From the NCBI GenBank assembly GCA_039679645.1, contig JBDKUO010000009.1, positions 138,324 to 202,323 of the forward strand: a DNA stretch of 64,000 nt. Reading direction: 5' to 3'. The position numbers and the translations under genes were made by a program. Source of the stretch: Armatimonadota bacterium (lineage in GTDB: Bacteria > Armatimonadota > UBA5829). The notes beneath the pieces are model-generated. The model was not told the DNA's origin. It did no database searches and worked only from the letters and a program-made list of their open reading frames with translations. Numbering within the stretch: the first letter of the stretch is position 1; each line of letters begins with the position of its first letter. Below, piece by piece: positions 8,181 to 17,617 of the stretch.

Positions 8181-8959
8181 CAAAGAAAAAGAGAGTTGCA
8201 ATCATCGCGTCTGTCTGCATTTTGCTGATTGCCGCGGTCGGGCTGGTCTGCCTCCAAGGCAAACGCTATAATCACGGCAACTCCGGCAGCCCCGAAGCCA
8301 AAATGTATGCGGCAAAAGCGCTCAATGTCGTGAAATCGCTGGATTCAGGCGATTACAAAGACGCCATCAAGGACTTTACCGCAAATGCAAAAGAAGATAT
8401 CGACCCGCGGCAGTTCGGCGATGAATGGCTGCAAATAGAAAAAACGTGGGGTCCTTTCAAAAGCTGCGAGATTTTGAACGCCGAGGATGAGTATGAGGAG
8501 CGAGATGTAGCTTACAGTGTATGTATCACGTGCAGGTTCGAGAAAGGCACGATGCGCACGGTCGTTGACTTTGGCCCGCAAAAGCAGATAAGCTATGTGA
8601 ACTTTGAAGGCAAACCTGAGAACCCTGATGAGACTAAAATGTATGCGGATAAAGCAATCAATGTTATCAAATCATTTGAAGCAAGAGATTATGAGAATTT
8701 AGTCAGAGACTATGAGCCGCGCTTACAAAAAATGTGCAACCCTCAGCAAATGGTGCAGGGGTGGTCAGAAGTAACCAAGCAGTTCGGGCAGCTCAATAGC
8801 TATAAAATTACAGACTCAGAAGACAAATATGAGCATGGTTTGGTTCATGTCGTTTATATGGACTGCAAGTTTGAAAAAGGCAAAATGTACATGGTTGTGG
8901 GCTTTGATGCACAGAAAAAGATTTGCTCCATGTGTATGAGCGATAAACCTCAGCGCTGA
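8177..8959 (+). CDS. Membrane-anchored protein with duplicated DUF3887-like domain
   Basis: 260 residues. An N-terminal transmembrane anchor (VAIIASVCILLIAAVGLVCL) is followed by two homologous repeats of about 105 residues. They start KMYAAKALNVVKSLDSGDY and KMYADKAINVIKSFEARDY, and end CRFEKGTMRTVVDFGPQKQ and CKFEKGKMYMVVGFDAQKK. The pattern resembles DUF3887 (an NTF2/cystatin-like fold often attached to hydrolases); that assignment is from memory. It probably faces the periplasm. It is coupled to the pseudopilin gene by a 4-nt overlap, so it may be a pilus accessory. Confidence 0.75.
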   Translation: MTKKKRVAIIASVCILLIAAVGLVCLQGKRYNHGNSGSPEAKMYAAKALNVVKSLDSGDYKDAIKDFTANAKEDIDPRQFGDEWLQIEKTWGPFKSCEILNAEDEYEERDVAYSVCITCRFEKGTMRTVVDFGPQKQISYVNFEGKPENPDETKMYADKAINVIKSFEARDYENLVRDYEPRLQKMCNPQQMVQGWSEVTKQFGQLNSYKITDSEDKYEHGLVHVVYMDCKFEKGKMYMVVGFDAQKKICSMCMSDKPQR

Positions 8960-9008
8960 CGCAAAACCACCTGTCCACCGAAAGTGTTCAGTTCTAAGGG
9001 ATTTATTA

Positions 9009-9126
9009 GGGGCTCTGCCCCAAACCCTGCAAGAGGCTTTGCCTCTTTACTCCACAAGGAAACCAAGTTTCCTTGACCTTCAGACTCGAAATTGATTATC
9101 CCCGTACGAGGATAATCAATTTCGAG
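9009..9126. repeat. Array of four consecutive hairpins
   Basis: Four perfect hairpins lie in 118 nt: GGGGC-TCT-GCCCC (9009-9021), AGAGGC-TTT-GCCTCT (9032-9046), AAGGAAAC-CAA-GTTTCCTT (9056-9074), and a 17-bp stem CTCGAAATTGATTATCC (9085-9101) with its complement at 9110-9126. The array sits between convergent genes and may terminate both. There is no T-run, so it is better seen as a dispersed palindromic element. Confidence 0.75.
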
Positions 9127-9155
9127 ACAAGCTTGATGCCAGCCAGTGGTTCCTT

Positions 9156-11588
9156 TCATCGCCTCCGCTTCGGCTTCTTTGCCTTCGGCTCCAGAGCTTC
9201 ATCCAGAACCTGTGAGACGTCATCGACGTATATAAAGCTCATCTTCTCACGCACGTTTGCGGGCACGTCCTCTTCAATATCCTTGCGGTTATCCTTGGGC
9301 ACGATCACAGTCTCGACCCCCGCCCTCTTAGCCGCCAGGACTTTCTCCTTCAGGCCGCCAATTGCGAGCACCTTGCCGCGAAGAGTGATCTCGCCCGTCA
9401 TCGCAAGGCGGGGCTTTACTTTTCGACCGCTCATAAGAGACGCTATAGCAGTAATCATAGTGACACCCGCGGACGGGCCGTCCTTGGGTATCGCGCCTGC
9501 CGGCACATGCAGATGAATGTCCGACTTGGCATAAAAGTCAGTGGCAATTCCCAGCTCTTCGGAGTGGCTGCGAACATAGCTCAATGCAGCCTGCGCCGAC
9601 TCCTTCATCACATCGCCCAACTGGCCGGTGGTGATGAGGTTCTTTCCGCCATCCATTCTGGTGGCCTCGACAAAGAGCACGTCGCCGCCGACCGGTGTCC
9701 ATGCAAGGCCAACCGCTACGCCCGGCTGGTCTGTCCTATCGGCAAGCTCTTCATACGTATACCTGGGCGAACCCAGATACGCATGGACCTGCGCGGTGTT
9801 TACCCGCACCGGCTTTTCGCGACCCTCGGCAAACTCCCGGGCGGTCTTGCGGCAGATACTGGCGACCTGCCTTTCAAGGTTTCTGACGCCGGCTTCGCGC
9901 GTGTAACCTCGAACAAGCTCAAGTATGCCATCTTTAGTAAACGAGATGTGCTTGCTCTTGATAAGGCCGTGCTCATTGAGTTGCTTCGGGATCAGGTGCC
10001 GTTTGGCTATCTCGAGTTTTTCTTCTTCTGTATAGCCTGCTATCTCCAGGATCTCCATCCTGTCGCGCAAAGGCGGCAGAATAGTGTCGAGCACGTTGGC
10101 GGTAGTTATAAACATGACCTTGGATAGGTCGAACGTCACTTCAAGATAATGGTCTCTGAATGTCGAGTTCTGCTCCGGGTCCAGCACCTCAAGCAGCGCA
10201 GAGGACGGATCGCCTCTAAAATCCGCTCCGACCTTGTCTATTTCATCCAGCATAAATACGGGATTGTGCGACTCAGAGCGCTTGATAGACTGTATGATCT
10301 GGCCGGGGAGCGCGCCGATATAGGTGCGGCGGTGACCCCTGATCTCGGCTTCATCGCGGACTCCGCCCAAGCTCATTCGGACAAACTTCCGCCCCAGCGA
10401 CCTTGCTATCGAGCGGCCAAGAGAGGTCTTGCCGACTCCTGGAGGTCCTGCGAAGCACAGGATCGGGTGGCGCATATCACCCTCATGTTTGAACTTTCGC
10501 ACGGAAAGGTATTCGAGTATTCTGTCCTTGACTTTGTCCAGGCCATAGTGATCCTCGTCGAGAATCTTGTGGACCAGCGGAATGTCGAGGTTATCGATTG
10601 TGTAGGTCTCCCACGGCAGGCTGATGAGCCAATCGATGTATGTCCGAGCGACCGTATATTCAGGTGCCGCGGGAGACATATGGCTGAGCCTGTCGAGTTC
10701 TCTTAAGGCTTCCTTCTCGGACTCCTCAGGCATTTTGGAGTCGCTGATCTTCTTGCGGAGTTCTTCAACCTCGGCTGTTCGTTCATCACCTTCGCCAAGC
10801 TCTCTCTGTATCGCCTTCATCTGCTCGCGCAGGTAATACTCGCGCTGCATCTTGCCCATCTCGGAGTGGACTTCGGACTGAATCTTGCTTCCGAGTTCGA
10901 GCACTTCTACCTCGCGCATAAGTATAGCGAGGAGCTTGTGGAGCCTTTCGCGGGTCCCGACCGTCTCCAGCAGTTCCTGCTTCTCGGCAATTTCAATCGG
11001 AAGATGCAGGGCTATAGTATCTGCCAAGACACCCGGTTTGGTGATGCTGGTCACAACGCCCTGCAGTTCATCAGGCAAATTAGGCGAGAGAGTAACCACT
11101 TTCTGAAATGCTGTGCCGACATTGCGCTTGAGGGCCTCAATCTCGACCTCTTCTTCATCCGCCCAGTCGATGACATCGGGCATCTCCTCCACCTTGACCC
11201 GTATATAAGGCTCAGTCTGGATGCACTCGACCATCCGAATGCGCTTAAGACCCTGGACAATCAATCGTTGATGCTCAGGGAGCCGGAGCATTGTGTGGAT
11301 TGCCGCTACAACACCCACCGGATATATATCCGCAAATTGCGGGGCTTCTATATTTGGGTCCTTCAAGGTGGCAAGAGCGATCATACGAGATTCGCTCACC
11401 ACGGCGTCGTCCACCAGCTTCATCGAGCTCTCTCTTGATACGATAAGCGGCATAACCACCATCGGGAAGAGCACTGTGTCTTTTATCGGAAGAAGACTGA
11501 GCTCCTCCGGCGTATCTATAGAACGGCCGCCGACTCCCTCGCCCTCAGGACTTATCAAGCTTTCGGCTTCCAGTATTTTAGTCTCCAA
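9156..11588 (-). CDS. lon: ATP-dependent protease Lon
   Basis: 810 residues, the normal length. The N-terminal LON substrate domain (LLPIKDTVLFPMVVMPL) is followed by a coiled linker (MGKMQREYYLREQMKAIQRELGE). The AAA module has Walker A GPPGVGKTSLGRS (about 380) and Walker B PVFMLDEIDKVG. The C-terminal Ser-Lys protease domain has catalytic Ser near 706 in KDGPSAGVTM and Lys near 749 in GGLKEKVLAAKRAG. It degrades misfolded and regulatory proteins in the cytoplasm. The start is TTG 11588 with GGAGG upstream. It lies 40 nt downstream of hsp20 on the same strand, forming a heat-shock unit. No CIRCE element was seen upstream. Confidence 0.97.
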   Translation of the reverse strand: METKILEAESLISPEGEGVGGRSIDTPEELSLLPIKDTVLFPMVVMPLIVSRESSMKLVDDAVVSESRMIALATLKDPNIEAPQFADIYPVGVVAAIHTMLRLPEHQRLIVQGLKRIRMVECIQTEPYIRVKVEEMPDVIDWADEEEVEIEALKRNVGTAFQKVVTLSPNLPDELQGVVTSITKPGVLADTIALHLPIEIAEKQELLETVGTRERLHKLLAILMREVEVLELGSKIQSEVHSEMGKMQREYYLREQMKAIQRELGEGDERTAEVEELRKKISDSKMPEESEKEALRELDRLSHMSPAAPEYTVARTYIDWLISLPWETYTIDNLDIPLVHKILDEDHYGLDKVKDRILEYLSVRKFKHEGDMRHPILCFAGPPGVGKTSLGRSIARSLGRKFVRMSLGGVRDEAEIRGHRRTYIGALPGQIIQSIKRSESHNPVFMLDEIDKVGADFRGDPSSALLEVLDPEQNSTFRDHYLEVTFDLSKVMFITTANVLDTILPPLRDRMEILEIAGYTEEEKLEIAKRHLIPKQLNEHGLIKSKHISFTKDGILELVRGYTREAGVRNLERQVASICRKTAREFAEGREKPVRVNTAQVHAYLGSPRYTYEELADRTDQPGVAVGLAWTPVGGDVLFVEATRMDGGKNLITTGQLGDVMKESAQAALSYVRSHSEELGIATDFYAKSDIHLHVPAGAIPKDGPSAGVTMITAIASLMSGRKVKPRLAMTGEITLRGKVLAIGGLKEKVLAAKRAGVETVIVPKDNRKDIEEDVPANVREKMSFIYVDDVSQVLDEALEPKAKKPKRRR

Positions 11589-11627
11589 AACTAACCTCCA
11601 CTAATTAACCGGCCCATTGCAACCAGA

Positions 11628-12083
11628 CTATTCTTCTATTTCTATCCGCTTAGGCTGCGACTGCTCCAGTTTTGGCAGTGTAACTTTCAAAAATCCGTCT
11701 TTATAGTTGGCCGTAAGCTTATTCCGGTCAAACTTGACCTCGGCGGGCAGAGAGATAATACGCTCGAACGGGCCATAGTATATCTCCAACTGGTGATATC
11801 TGATCCTCTGGCTCTTGTCGTCATCAAGCTCTACACGCACACCCCTCAGGGTCAGAAACTTGCCGTCGCCTGATATCGACAGCTCGATCTGACCAGGCTC
11901 CAGGCCAGCGGCGCATACTTTAACAACCACCGCATCGGCAGTCTCATACACATCCACCCTCGGCGACCAGACCTCACCGGACGTGCTGGATATTCTAAAC
12001 ATCTGCAACAACATATCATCGGATACTCGACGCATCTCTCGCTCCAGTTCCTCAAGCATCTCATCATAGGACTTGAACATCAT
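11628..12083 (-). CDS. Small heat-shock protein, Hsp20/alpha-crystallin family
   Basis: 151 residues from ATG 12083. AAGGTGA lies 5 nt upstream; an in-frame GTG at 12092 falls within that Shine-Dalgarno and is less likely. The alpha-crystallin domain spans about 40-140: SPRVDVYETADAVVVKVCAAGLEPGQIE, read in pieces, then the FERIISLPAEV and NYKDGFLKVTLPK strands. It is an ATP-independent holdase that keeps unfolding proteins soluble. It is the first gene of an hsp20-lon operon. Confidence 0.93.
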   Translation of the reverse strand: MMFKSYDEMLEELEREMRRVSDDMLLQMFRISSTSGEVWSPRVDVYETADAVVVKVCAAGLEPGQIELSISGDGKFLTLRGVRVELDDDKSQRIRYHQLEIYYGPFERIISLPAEVKFDRNKLTANYKDGFLKVTLPKLEQSQPKRIEIEE

Positions 12084-12183
12084 TGAAGTCACCTTACCTT
12101 GCGGCGTAAATACTGCGGCTAACCGCTCCCAGTGGACAATTCTAGCAGGAGATTACCCAGTTTACAAGCTCAGCACACGGATT

Positions 12184-12918
12184 TCAGTAGAAGATTTCGC
12201 TGAAGAGTTTACGCATGTCCGCCAGCGCCTTTGGAGCATCCGGAGCATAGCAGTCGATTGATATGCGTTCGTTATAGCCGATCTCTTTGAGGACTTCCAG
12301 AAATTCAGCCTGAGGAGAGTCGTCCACGCAAACATGAACGATCTCGGCACGCGCCTTGATTATATGATCGAGAGGCTCCTGCTCCTGCTGCATTTGATGG
12401 AGATCGGCTGCGAGCTTTACAAACGGGTGGTCGGCAGCGCGCACAATCTGGAGGGCTTCAGTCAGATTGTTGACTATATTGCACTCACCGCTGTTTATCG
12501 GTTGAATTGCAATCGTGATTCCATGGGTCCCGGCGATTCGCCCGGCAAGGGTAACGAATTCAATTATCTGCTCTGCCGCATCCTCAAATGAGAAGCCTTC
12601 GGGCACATTTCTTGCCTCCGGGCTGTTGAAGACAACAACCTCGCCGCCAAGTTCTTCGGCCCGCTGAAATGCCGTGCGCATGTATCGCTCGATACGATAT
12701 ATGTCCACTTCCGGGCCGGTGATTTTTATGTCCGGCGGAAGCAGCGAGTTCCAAACCTCCGGAACGATCTCATATGACCGCACGAGCTCAAGCGTTTCCT
12801 CAAACTCGGAATCGGGTGACTCCGCCTTGACTAAGCTTACCGGCAGCTCTATATAATCATATCCTGCATCCTGAACGGTCTGGATATCATCCAGGCTCGC
12901 ACAGCATCCGAATCTCAT
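12184..12918 (-). CDS. Sugar phosphate isomerase/epimerase-like TIM barrel protein
   Basis: 244 residues. It starts MRFGCCASLDDIQTVQDAGYD and continues with YIELPVS, the first strand of an AP-endonuclease-2/xylose-isomerase-like barrel. Metal-site style motifs follow along the barrel: EVWNSLLPP, VVFNSPEARNVPEG, ITIAIQPINSGE, LAADLHQM, and the last strand RISIDCY. Members isomerise or epimerise sugars or hydroxypyruvate-like substrates; the specific substrate cannot be told. Two canonical acidic ligands look replaced (Q in IAIQP, where E is usual), so activity is uncertain. Confidence 0.8.
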   Translation of the reverse strand: MRFGCCASLDDIQTVQDAGYDYIELPVSLVKAESPDSEFEETLELVRSYEIVPEVWNSLLPPDIKITGPEVDIYRIERYMRTAFQRAEELGGEVVVFNSPEARNVPEGFSFEDAAEQIIEFVTLAGRIAGTHGITIAIQPINSGECNIVNNLTEALQIVRAADHPFVKLAADLHQMQQEQEPLDHIIKARAEIVHVCVDDSPQAEFLEVLKEIGYNERISIDCYAPDAPKALADMRKLFSEIFY

Positions 12919-12926
12919 ATGTTCTC

Positions 12927-12990
12927 TCAGTCAAAAAGTTTGAAAGTCAAAAAGTCAAAAAGTTGAAATCCGTCGGCGGTCGGCGGTCGT
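12927..12990. repeat. Short A-rich direct repeats
   Basis: GTCAAAAAGT occurs three times (12930s to 12950s) and CGGCGGT twice just after it, in the 209-nt gap before gatB. This is simple repeat expansion with no reading frame. Confidence 0.5.
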
Positions 12991-13127
12991 CAGTCCACCT
13001 CTGTTATTAGGGTGACGCAGATTTCCTGTCTGTATATCTTTACTACCTTAGCTTGCTATAGCTTTTGATAATCTTTGGTACCAAGCGGGAATCCGGACTC
13101 TCTCAGCTCTCCACTCTCCACTTTCCA

Positions 13128-14579
13128 CTAGGACTGCAGCTTATCCTTCAATATCTTGTTTACAACGCCCGGATTGGCTTTTCCTTTAGACTCTCGCATT
13201 ACCTGGCCGACGAAGAATCCGATAAGCTTCTCCTCGCCGCCCTTGAAGCGCTCGACTTCCTTGGGGTGAGCAGCAATGACCTTATCTATCGCGGCTTCGA
13301 TAGCGCCTGTGTCGGTAACCTGCTCCAGGGCCTTCTCTTTTACTATCTCGACTGCCTGCTTGCCTGTGTTAAACATATCCTCAAAGACAGTCTTCGCAAT
13401 GTTGCGATTGATCGTGCCCGTGTCAATTAGATCGAGCATGCCGCAGATGTGCCCTGGCGTCAGCTTCGTGTCGGCAATGGATATGCCGGTTGCGTTAACA
13501 AGGCGAAGGAACTCGCCTGTGACCCAGTTCGCGACGGCCTTCGGATCTTTCGAGCACTTGGCGCAGTCGTCATAGAAACTGGCCAGCTCGGGCGATTCGA
13601 CCAATACCTCTGCGTCCGATTCGGAAAGGCCGTATTGTTTTTCAAACCGCTCAACCTTGGCAAGAGGCAGCTCAGGCAGCTCGGAGCGCAGTTTTTCGAC
13701 CCACTCATCGCCGAAGATCATTGGGACAAGGTCGGGTTCAGGGAAGTAGCGATACTCCTGCTCGACCTCTTTGGTGCGCATCGTGGCGGTAACACCGCGC
13801 GAATCGTCCCATCGGCGGGTTTCCTGAATCACTTTGTCACCATGGCGCAGTACCTTCTCCTGCCGTTTAAGCTCGTAATCGACACCCATATAGACCGCGC
13901 GGAATGAGTTGAGGTTTTTGATCTCTGTCTTGGTGCCGAACTCGACCTGGCCCTTGGGCTTGATGGAGATATTGGGCTCGCAGCGCATGCTCCCCTCCTC
14001 CATCTTGACGTCTGAGACTCCAAGATAGAGCACAATCTGGCGCAGCCGCTGCAGGTATTCCCTGGCCTCTTCAGCAGACTCGATCTGGTCATAGCCGGGC
14101 GGAGGCGGGTTCATGGTGACTATCTCCATTAAAGGAGTGCCCGCGCGATTGTAGTCTACCAGGGTCTTGCCGCCCTCGACATGCAACAGCTTACCCGCGT
14201 CCTCTTCCATATGGACTCGCCTGATAGCAATCTTCTTATGTTTGCCGCCCGCGAATATCTCCACATATCCACTAGAGCCAAGCGGGTTATCATACTGCGA
14301 GACCTGATAGTTCTTGGGCATATCAGGGTAGTAATAGTTCTTCCGATGGAATATGCACTGAGGAGCGATGGCGCAGTTCAGAGCCAGCGCTGCCTTGGCC
14401 ATAAACTCTATGGCGCGCTCATTGACTACCGGCAGGCTTCCCGGTAGACCCAGGCAGACCGGGCAGCAGCGGGTGTTCGGGTCACCACCAAACTCTACCT
14501 TGCATCCGCAGAACATTTTTGTTTTGGTCTGGAGTTCGATATGAACCTCCATACCTATGACTGGTTCGTATTCAACCAT
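13128..14579 (-). CDS. gatB: Asp-tRNA(Asn)/Glu-tRNA(Gln) amidotransferase subunit B
   Basis: 483 residues from ATG 14579 (MVEYEPVIGMEVHIEL), matching the usual GatB N-terminus; a GTG 12 nt upstream is also in frame. GatB signatures include GMEVHIELQTKTKMFCGC, CLGLPGSLPVVN, FHRKNYYYPDMPKNYQVSQYD and the C-terminal YqeY-like tail ending in GVVNKILKDKL. GatB is the kinase/tRNA-binding subunit that phosphorylates and, with GatA ammonia, amidates misacylated Glu-tRNA(Gln). It is last in the gatC-gatA operon but separated from gatA by two unrelated genes. Confidence 0.97.
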   Translation of the reverse strand: MVEYEPVIGMEVHIELQTKTKMFCGCKVEFGGDPNTRCCPVCLGLPGSLPVVNERAIEFMAKAALALNCAIAPQCIFHRKNYYYPDMPKNYQVSQYDNPLGSSGYVEIFAGGKHKKIAIRRVHMEEDAGKLLHVEGGKTLVDYNRAGTPLMEIVTMNPPPPGYDQIESAEEAREYLQRLRQIVLYLGVSDVKMEEGSMRCEPNISIKPKGQVEFGTKTEIKNLNSFRAVYMGVDYELKRQEKVLRHGDKVIQETRRWDDSRGVTATMRTKEVEQEYRYFPEPDLVPMIFGDEWVEKLRSELPELPLAKVERFEKQYGLSESDAEVLVESPELASFYDDCAKCSKDPKAVANWVTGEFLRLVNATGISIADTKLTPGHICGMLDLIDTGTINRNIAKTVFEDMFNTGKQAVEIVKEKALEQVTDTGAIEAAIDKVIAAHPKEVERFKGGEEKLIGFFVGQVMRESKGKANPGVVNKILKDKLQS

Positions 14580-14596
14580 AAAAAACCCCACTGGTG

Positions 14597-15079
14597 TTAG
14601 GTGCTGGGTGATAGGTGTTGGAAACTCCCCCCACTCGACGCCCCGCCTTCATTTCCGCTTAATTTGCTTTGGACAAAACTCTCAATCTGCTCAACGTTTT
14701 CTATCCATGGGTGAATATCTAGCTTCTTGCCGCCTTTAGTGACAATACGAAACTCAATGTGCCAAAGCTTAGAAGGATGATGAACTACGTCCTGTATCTG
14801 ATTCCAGGCAACTGCTGTATTACCTGCAATTATGCAGTCATCCGAAAGCATTACACGATAACTTCTGATACGCCTGCATACTATGATCATAGCAATACAT
14901 AAGCAAGCCCATAGCACCATCACCCATAATATCAAGCCAGGTAGCGCCATGCCATTTCTGATTGCAGCAAAAAACACAGCAAGGCCAAATAGAGTTACTG
15001 CAACATTAAAGATCGCAACAACAATTGCCACCTGCCCCATAACGCGGTAGAGTTGGCGAAACTGATGGATAGACTCCAT
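14597..15079 (-). CDS. Two-TM membrane protein, unknown function
   Basis: 160 residues. Two hydrophobic helices (about 13-40, VAIVVAIFNVAVTLFGLAVFF; about 47-67, LILWVMVLWACLCIAMIIV) are followed by a soluble tail with a PH-like pattern (YRVMLSDDCIIAGNTAVAW, IQDVV, IEFRIVTKGGKKLDIHPW). This layout is typical of bacterial PH-domain membrane proteins, but I do not recognise the family. It sits between the four-helix-bundle gene and gatB, co-directional, 17 nt from gatB, so it is likely co-transcribed with the gat genes. Confidence 0.7.
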   Translation of the reverse strand: MESIHQFRQLYRVMGQVAIVVAIFNVAVTLFGLAVFFAAIRNGMALPGLILWVMVLWACLCIAMIIVCRRIRSYRVMLSDDCIIAGNTAVAWNQIQDVVHHPSKLWHIEFRIVTKGGKKLDIHPWIENVEQIESFVQSKLSGNEGGASSGGSFQHLSPST

Positions 15080-15108
15080 GTTACCTCATGCAAATGAAGA
15101 CTTGATAT

Positions 15109-15471
15109 TTAGTATTTGGGCTGAGTGGCGCGAGCTGTTTTGATCGATGCAATCATTATTGAGGTAAGCTCTCTCGCCTCCTGCATCAGAAAGTGCAGGT
15201 TCTCGTGCCTGCATACCCCACCCTCGATCAACAACTCCATCCAATACAAGGATTCATCAGCCTCTTCGGCTACCACGCCCAGCTTGGCCGCGAAATCCGC
15301 CTTCGACCTCGCAAGACACGCGCTGCGATAGTTCGCGCCTACAGATGTCCCACAGCGTATCAACTGTTTACTGATAACGCCCATCTCCGCAGTGCGCGGT
15401 AGACCCTGAACAGTCTTGATGACACCCAGGGCAAATAACTTCGTGCGTCGTTTCATGTCAGCGGCTTCCAT
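15109..15471 (-). CDS. Four-helix-bundle protein of the 23S rRNA intervening-sequence type
   Basis: 120 residues from ATG 15471 (GGAGG 9 nt upstream); the frame extends further but without a ribosome site. The signature is LFALGVIKTVQGLPRT, ISKQLIRCGTSVGANYRSA, ARSKADFAAKLGVVAEEADE, SLYWMELL. This small protein family was first seen inside 23S rRNA intervening sequences (S23) and is also found as a free-standing gene in many MAG genomes. It forms pentameric bundles; function unknown. It lies in the gat operon between gatA and gatB. Confidence 0.88.
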   Translation of the reverse strand: MEAADMKRRTKLFALGVIKTVQGLPRTAEMGVISKQLIRCGTSVGANYRSACLARSKADFAAKLGVVAEEADESLYWMELLIEGGVCRHENLHFLMQEARELTSIMIASIKTARATQPKY

Positions 15472-15556
15472 GCCTGCTTGCCTCCTGCTTTTGCCGCCAA
15501 CTGCAGGTACTACGCACGGCAATATACACAAATATATTATTATGCGATATATACTG

Positions 15557-17020
15557 TCAAATCAAAGGTTTCTTTCGATGATAATCCGTATTACACTCGA
15601 ATGTATACGCAACGCGCAGAAGCGTCTCTTCGTCCAAACCCTTACCCATTATCTGCATACCGATCGGCATTCCATCCTTAAAGCCGCATGGTATTGAGAT
15701 TGCGGGAATGCCCGCGAGGTTCACCGGTATAGTGCATACATCAGCAAGTTTCATAGCAAACGGATCATCTGCCAGTTCACCTATCCCGAATGCGACTTGA
15801 GGCGACGTAGGTGTGATCAGCACATCGAACTCCTCAAAGGCCTTCTCGAAATCCTGCCTCAACAGCGTGCGCACCTTTTGCGCTTTCAGATAATACGCAT
15901 CGTAATATCCTGCCGATAGGGCATAAGTCCCGATCATTATTCTCTGCTTGACCTCGGGGCCAAAACCCTCTTCGCGGGTCTGCTGGAACAATGAGATGGT
16001 GTCTTTGGATTTCTTGCTTCTCAGGCCGTAGCGCACGCCGTCGAACCTGGCGAGGTTGGATGAACACTCGGCGGGAGCAATTATATAGTAGACCGGCAGG
16101 CCATATGCCACGCTGGGCATACTGGCCTCTTTGTGCTCTGCTCCAAGGCCGTCTAGCAACTCAACAGCATCGCGAATCGCCTTCTCGACATCGGGGTCTG
16201 TCCCTTTACCAAAGAATTCCTTAGGAACGCCTATTTTGAGACCCTTGACATCCTCCACAAGCGACTTGGTGAAATCGGGAGTCTCCACGTCGAGCGAGGT
16301 GGAGTCACAGACATCCTTGCCAGATATCGCGTTCAGCACCAGGGCACAGTCCGTCACATCCTTGGTGAGCGGGCCGATCTGGTCCAGTGAGGACGCGAAA
16401 GCGACCAACCCGTATCGTGAGACGCGGCCATATGTCGGCTTCATACCTACCACTCCGCAGAACGATGCGGGCTGCCTGATAGAGCCGCCGGTATCCGAGC
16501 CGAGAGCGAAGGCGCATTCGTCAGCCGCGACAGCCGCAGCAGACCCTCCACTGGAGCCGCCGGGAACCCTGTTCAAATCCCATGGGTTATGGGTTACAAA
16601 AAAGCCCGAGTTCTCGGTCGAAGAACCCATTGCGAACTCATCGAGGTTGGTCTTGCCCAGTGTAGTGACGCCTGCTTGGGCCAGGCGATCCACCACGGTG
16701 GCGTTGTAGACCGGCTTGTAGTTATATAAAATCTTTGAAGAGCAAGTCGTGAGGATTCCACGAGTGCTCATGTTGTCTTTAATCGCGCCGGGGACGCCTG
16801 CCAGCGGACCAAGCTTATCACCGCGAGAAATCGCATCATCAACTGCTCTGGCCTGCTCAAGAGTAAGCTCGGCAGTTGTGGTGACGTATGACTTCACCCG
16901 GTCTTCTACACTGTTTATTCTCTCAATACAGCTCTCGGCTGCCTCAACGGCGCTGATCTGTTTGCTCGCGATCAGGCCGGCAATCTCGTGCGCAGTCAGT
17001 TCGTAAAGTTTATCCGCCAT
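15557..17020 (-). CDS. gatA: Asp-tRNA(Asn)/Glu-tRNA(Gln) amidotransferase subunit A
   Basis: 487 residues of the amidase-signature family. The Ser-cisSer-Lys triad is visible: Lys in [12 protein letters not shown], cis-Ser in [15 protein letters not shown], and the nucleophile in [16 protein letters not shown]. The next stretch, [16 protein letters not shown], is specific for GatA. It hydrolyses glutamine and channels ammonia to GatB. It follows gatC with a 2-nt gap. The presence of gatCAB implies the indirect route to Gln-tRNA and/or Asn-tRNA. Confidence 0.97.
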   Translation of the reverse strand: MADKLYELTAHEIAGLIASKQISAVEAAESCIERINSVEDRVKSYVTTTAELTLEQARAVDDAISRGDKLGPLAGVPGAIKDNMSTRGILTTCSSKILYNYKPVYNATVVDRLAQAGVTTLGKTNLDEFAMGSSTENSGFFVTHNPWDLNRVPGGSSGGSAAAVAADECAFALGSDTGGSIRQPASFCGVVGMKPTYGRVSRYGLVAFASSLDQIGPLTKDVTDCALVLNAISGKDVCDSTSLDVETPDFTKSLVEDVKGLKIGVPKEFFGKGTDPDVEKAIRDAVELLDGLGAEHKEASMPSVAYGLPVYYIIAPAECSSNLARFDGVRYGLRSKKSKDTISLFQQTREEGFGPEVKQRIMIGTYALSAGYYDAYYLKAQKVRTLLRQDFEKAFEEFDVLITPTSPQVAFGIGELADDPFAMKLADVCTIPVNLAGIPAISIPCGFKDGMPIGMQIMGKGLDEETLLRVAYTFECNTDYHRKKPLI

Positions 17021-17022
17021 AG

Positions 17023-17313
17023 TTATGTCTCCACCACTCTCGGCACCACAAAGCAGTTCTCCGCCACTTTTGGTCCGTTCGATACCACGTCCTGCACCGG
17101 AAGCGAGGGCTTTACCTCATCCTTTCGGAAAACATTTGAGACTGGAATGACATGCGAGGTGGGTTCGACATCATCGGTGTTTATTTCCTGCAGTGTCTGG
17201 AAGTTGTCCAACAGGCGGTTTATATGCCCTGTGAGCTTGTCCTTTTCTTCTTCCGAAAGCTCCAACCGGGAGAGATAAGCGACACTCTCAATATCTTTTT
17301 TCGTGAGTTGCAA
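17023..17313 (-). CDS. gatC: Asp-tRNA(Asn)/Glu-tRNA(Gln) amidotransferase subunit C
   Basis: 96 residues. The GatC pattern is clear: [21 protein letters not shown] at the start, then [21 protein letters not shown] and the C-terminal [15 protein letters not shown] with FVVPRVVE. It wraps around the GatA-GatB interface and stabilises the complex. It is the first gene of the operon. Confidence 0.95.
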   Translation of the reverse strand: MQLTKKDIESVAYLSRLELSEEEKDKLTGHINRLLDNFQTLQEINTDDVEPTSHVIPVSNVFRKDEVKPSLPVQDVVSNGPKVAENCFVVPRVVET

Positions 17314-17421
17314 ACCATTTCTCCTTGAGCTAGCTTGACTTCATTTGCCTAATTATAGCATCGCTCATTGAGAAATGAAATAGCAGCGGCCTGCTACTGC
17401 AGGGCTAACGCACGAGTTACA

Positions 17422-17554
17422 AAAGGTTGTGGACCCGGAGGGCGACTCTGATAGGTGACGATCTCCGAATCGTCACCTTAGTGCCAAATCAGGGTCTCCG
17501 AACCCCACAACCTTTGCTGCAATAGCCGGATTCGGAGATCCTTACCCATCATAT
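17422..17554. repeat. Hairpin-cluster repeat R1, copy 1
   Basis: Hairpin A is AGGTGACGAT-CTCCGA-ATCGTCACCT (17453-17478), hairpin B GGGT-CTCCGA-ACCC (17492-17505), hairpin C GGAT-TCGGAG-ATCC (17528-17541). All share the loop CTCCGA or its complement. An outer AAAGGTTGTGG (17422-17432) pairs with CCACAACCTTT (17505-17515). About 105 nt match copy 2 at 42317-42457. The unit fills the 304-nt gap between the epimerase gene and gatC; nothing else is visible there. Confidence 0.85.
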
Positions 17555-17617
17555 GAGCACAAAGTCGTCCTTCGCCGACTGACCTCTACCTCTCCGGGCG
17601 GTGAGGGTAGCGCAATG

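Noticed and set aside
8950-9159. 69-codon frame across the four-hairpin array
   Set aside because: The frame arises from the hairpin repeats and lacks a Shine-Dalgarno.
12093-12183. CIRCE/HrcA operator before hsp20-lon
   Set aside because: No TTAGCACTC-N9-GAGTGCTAA or close match in the upstream region.
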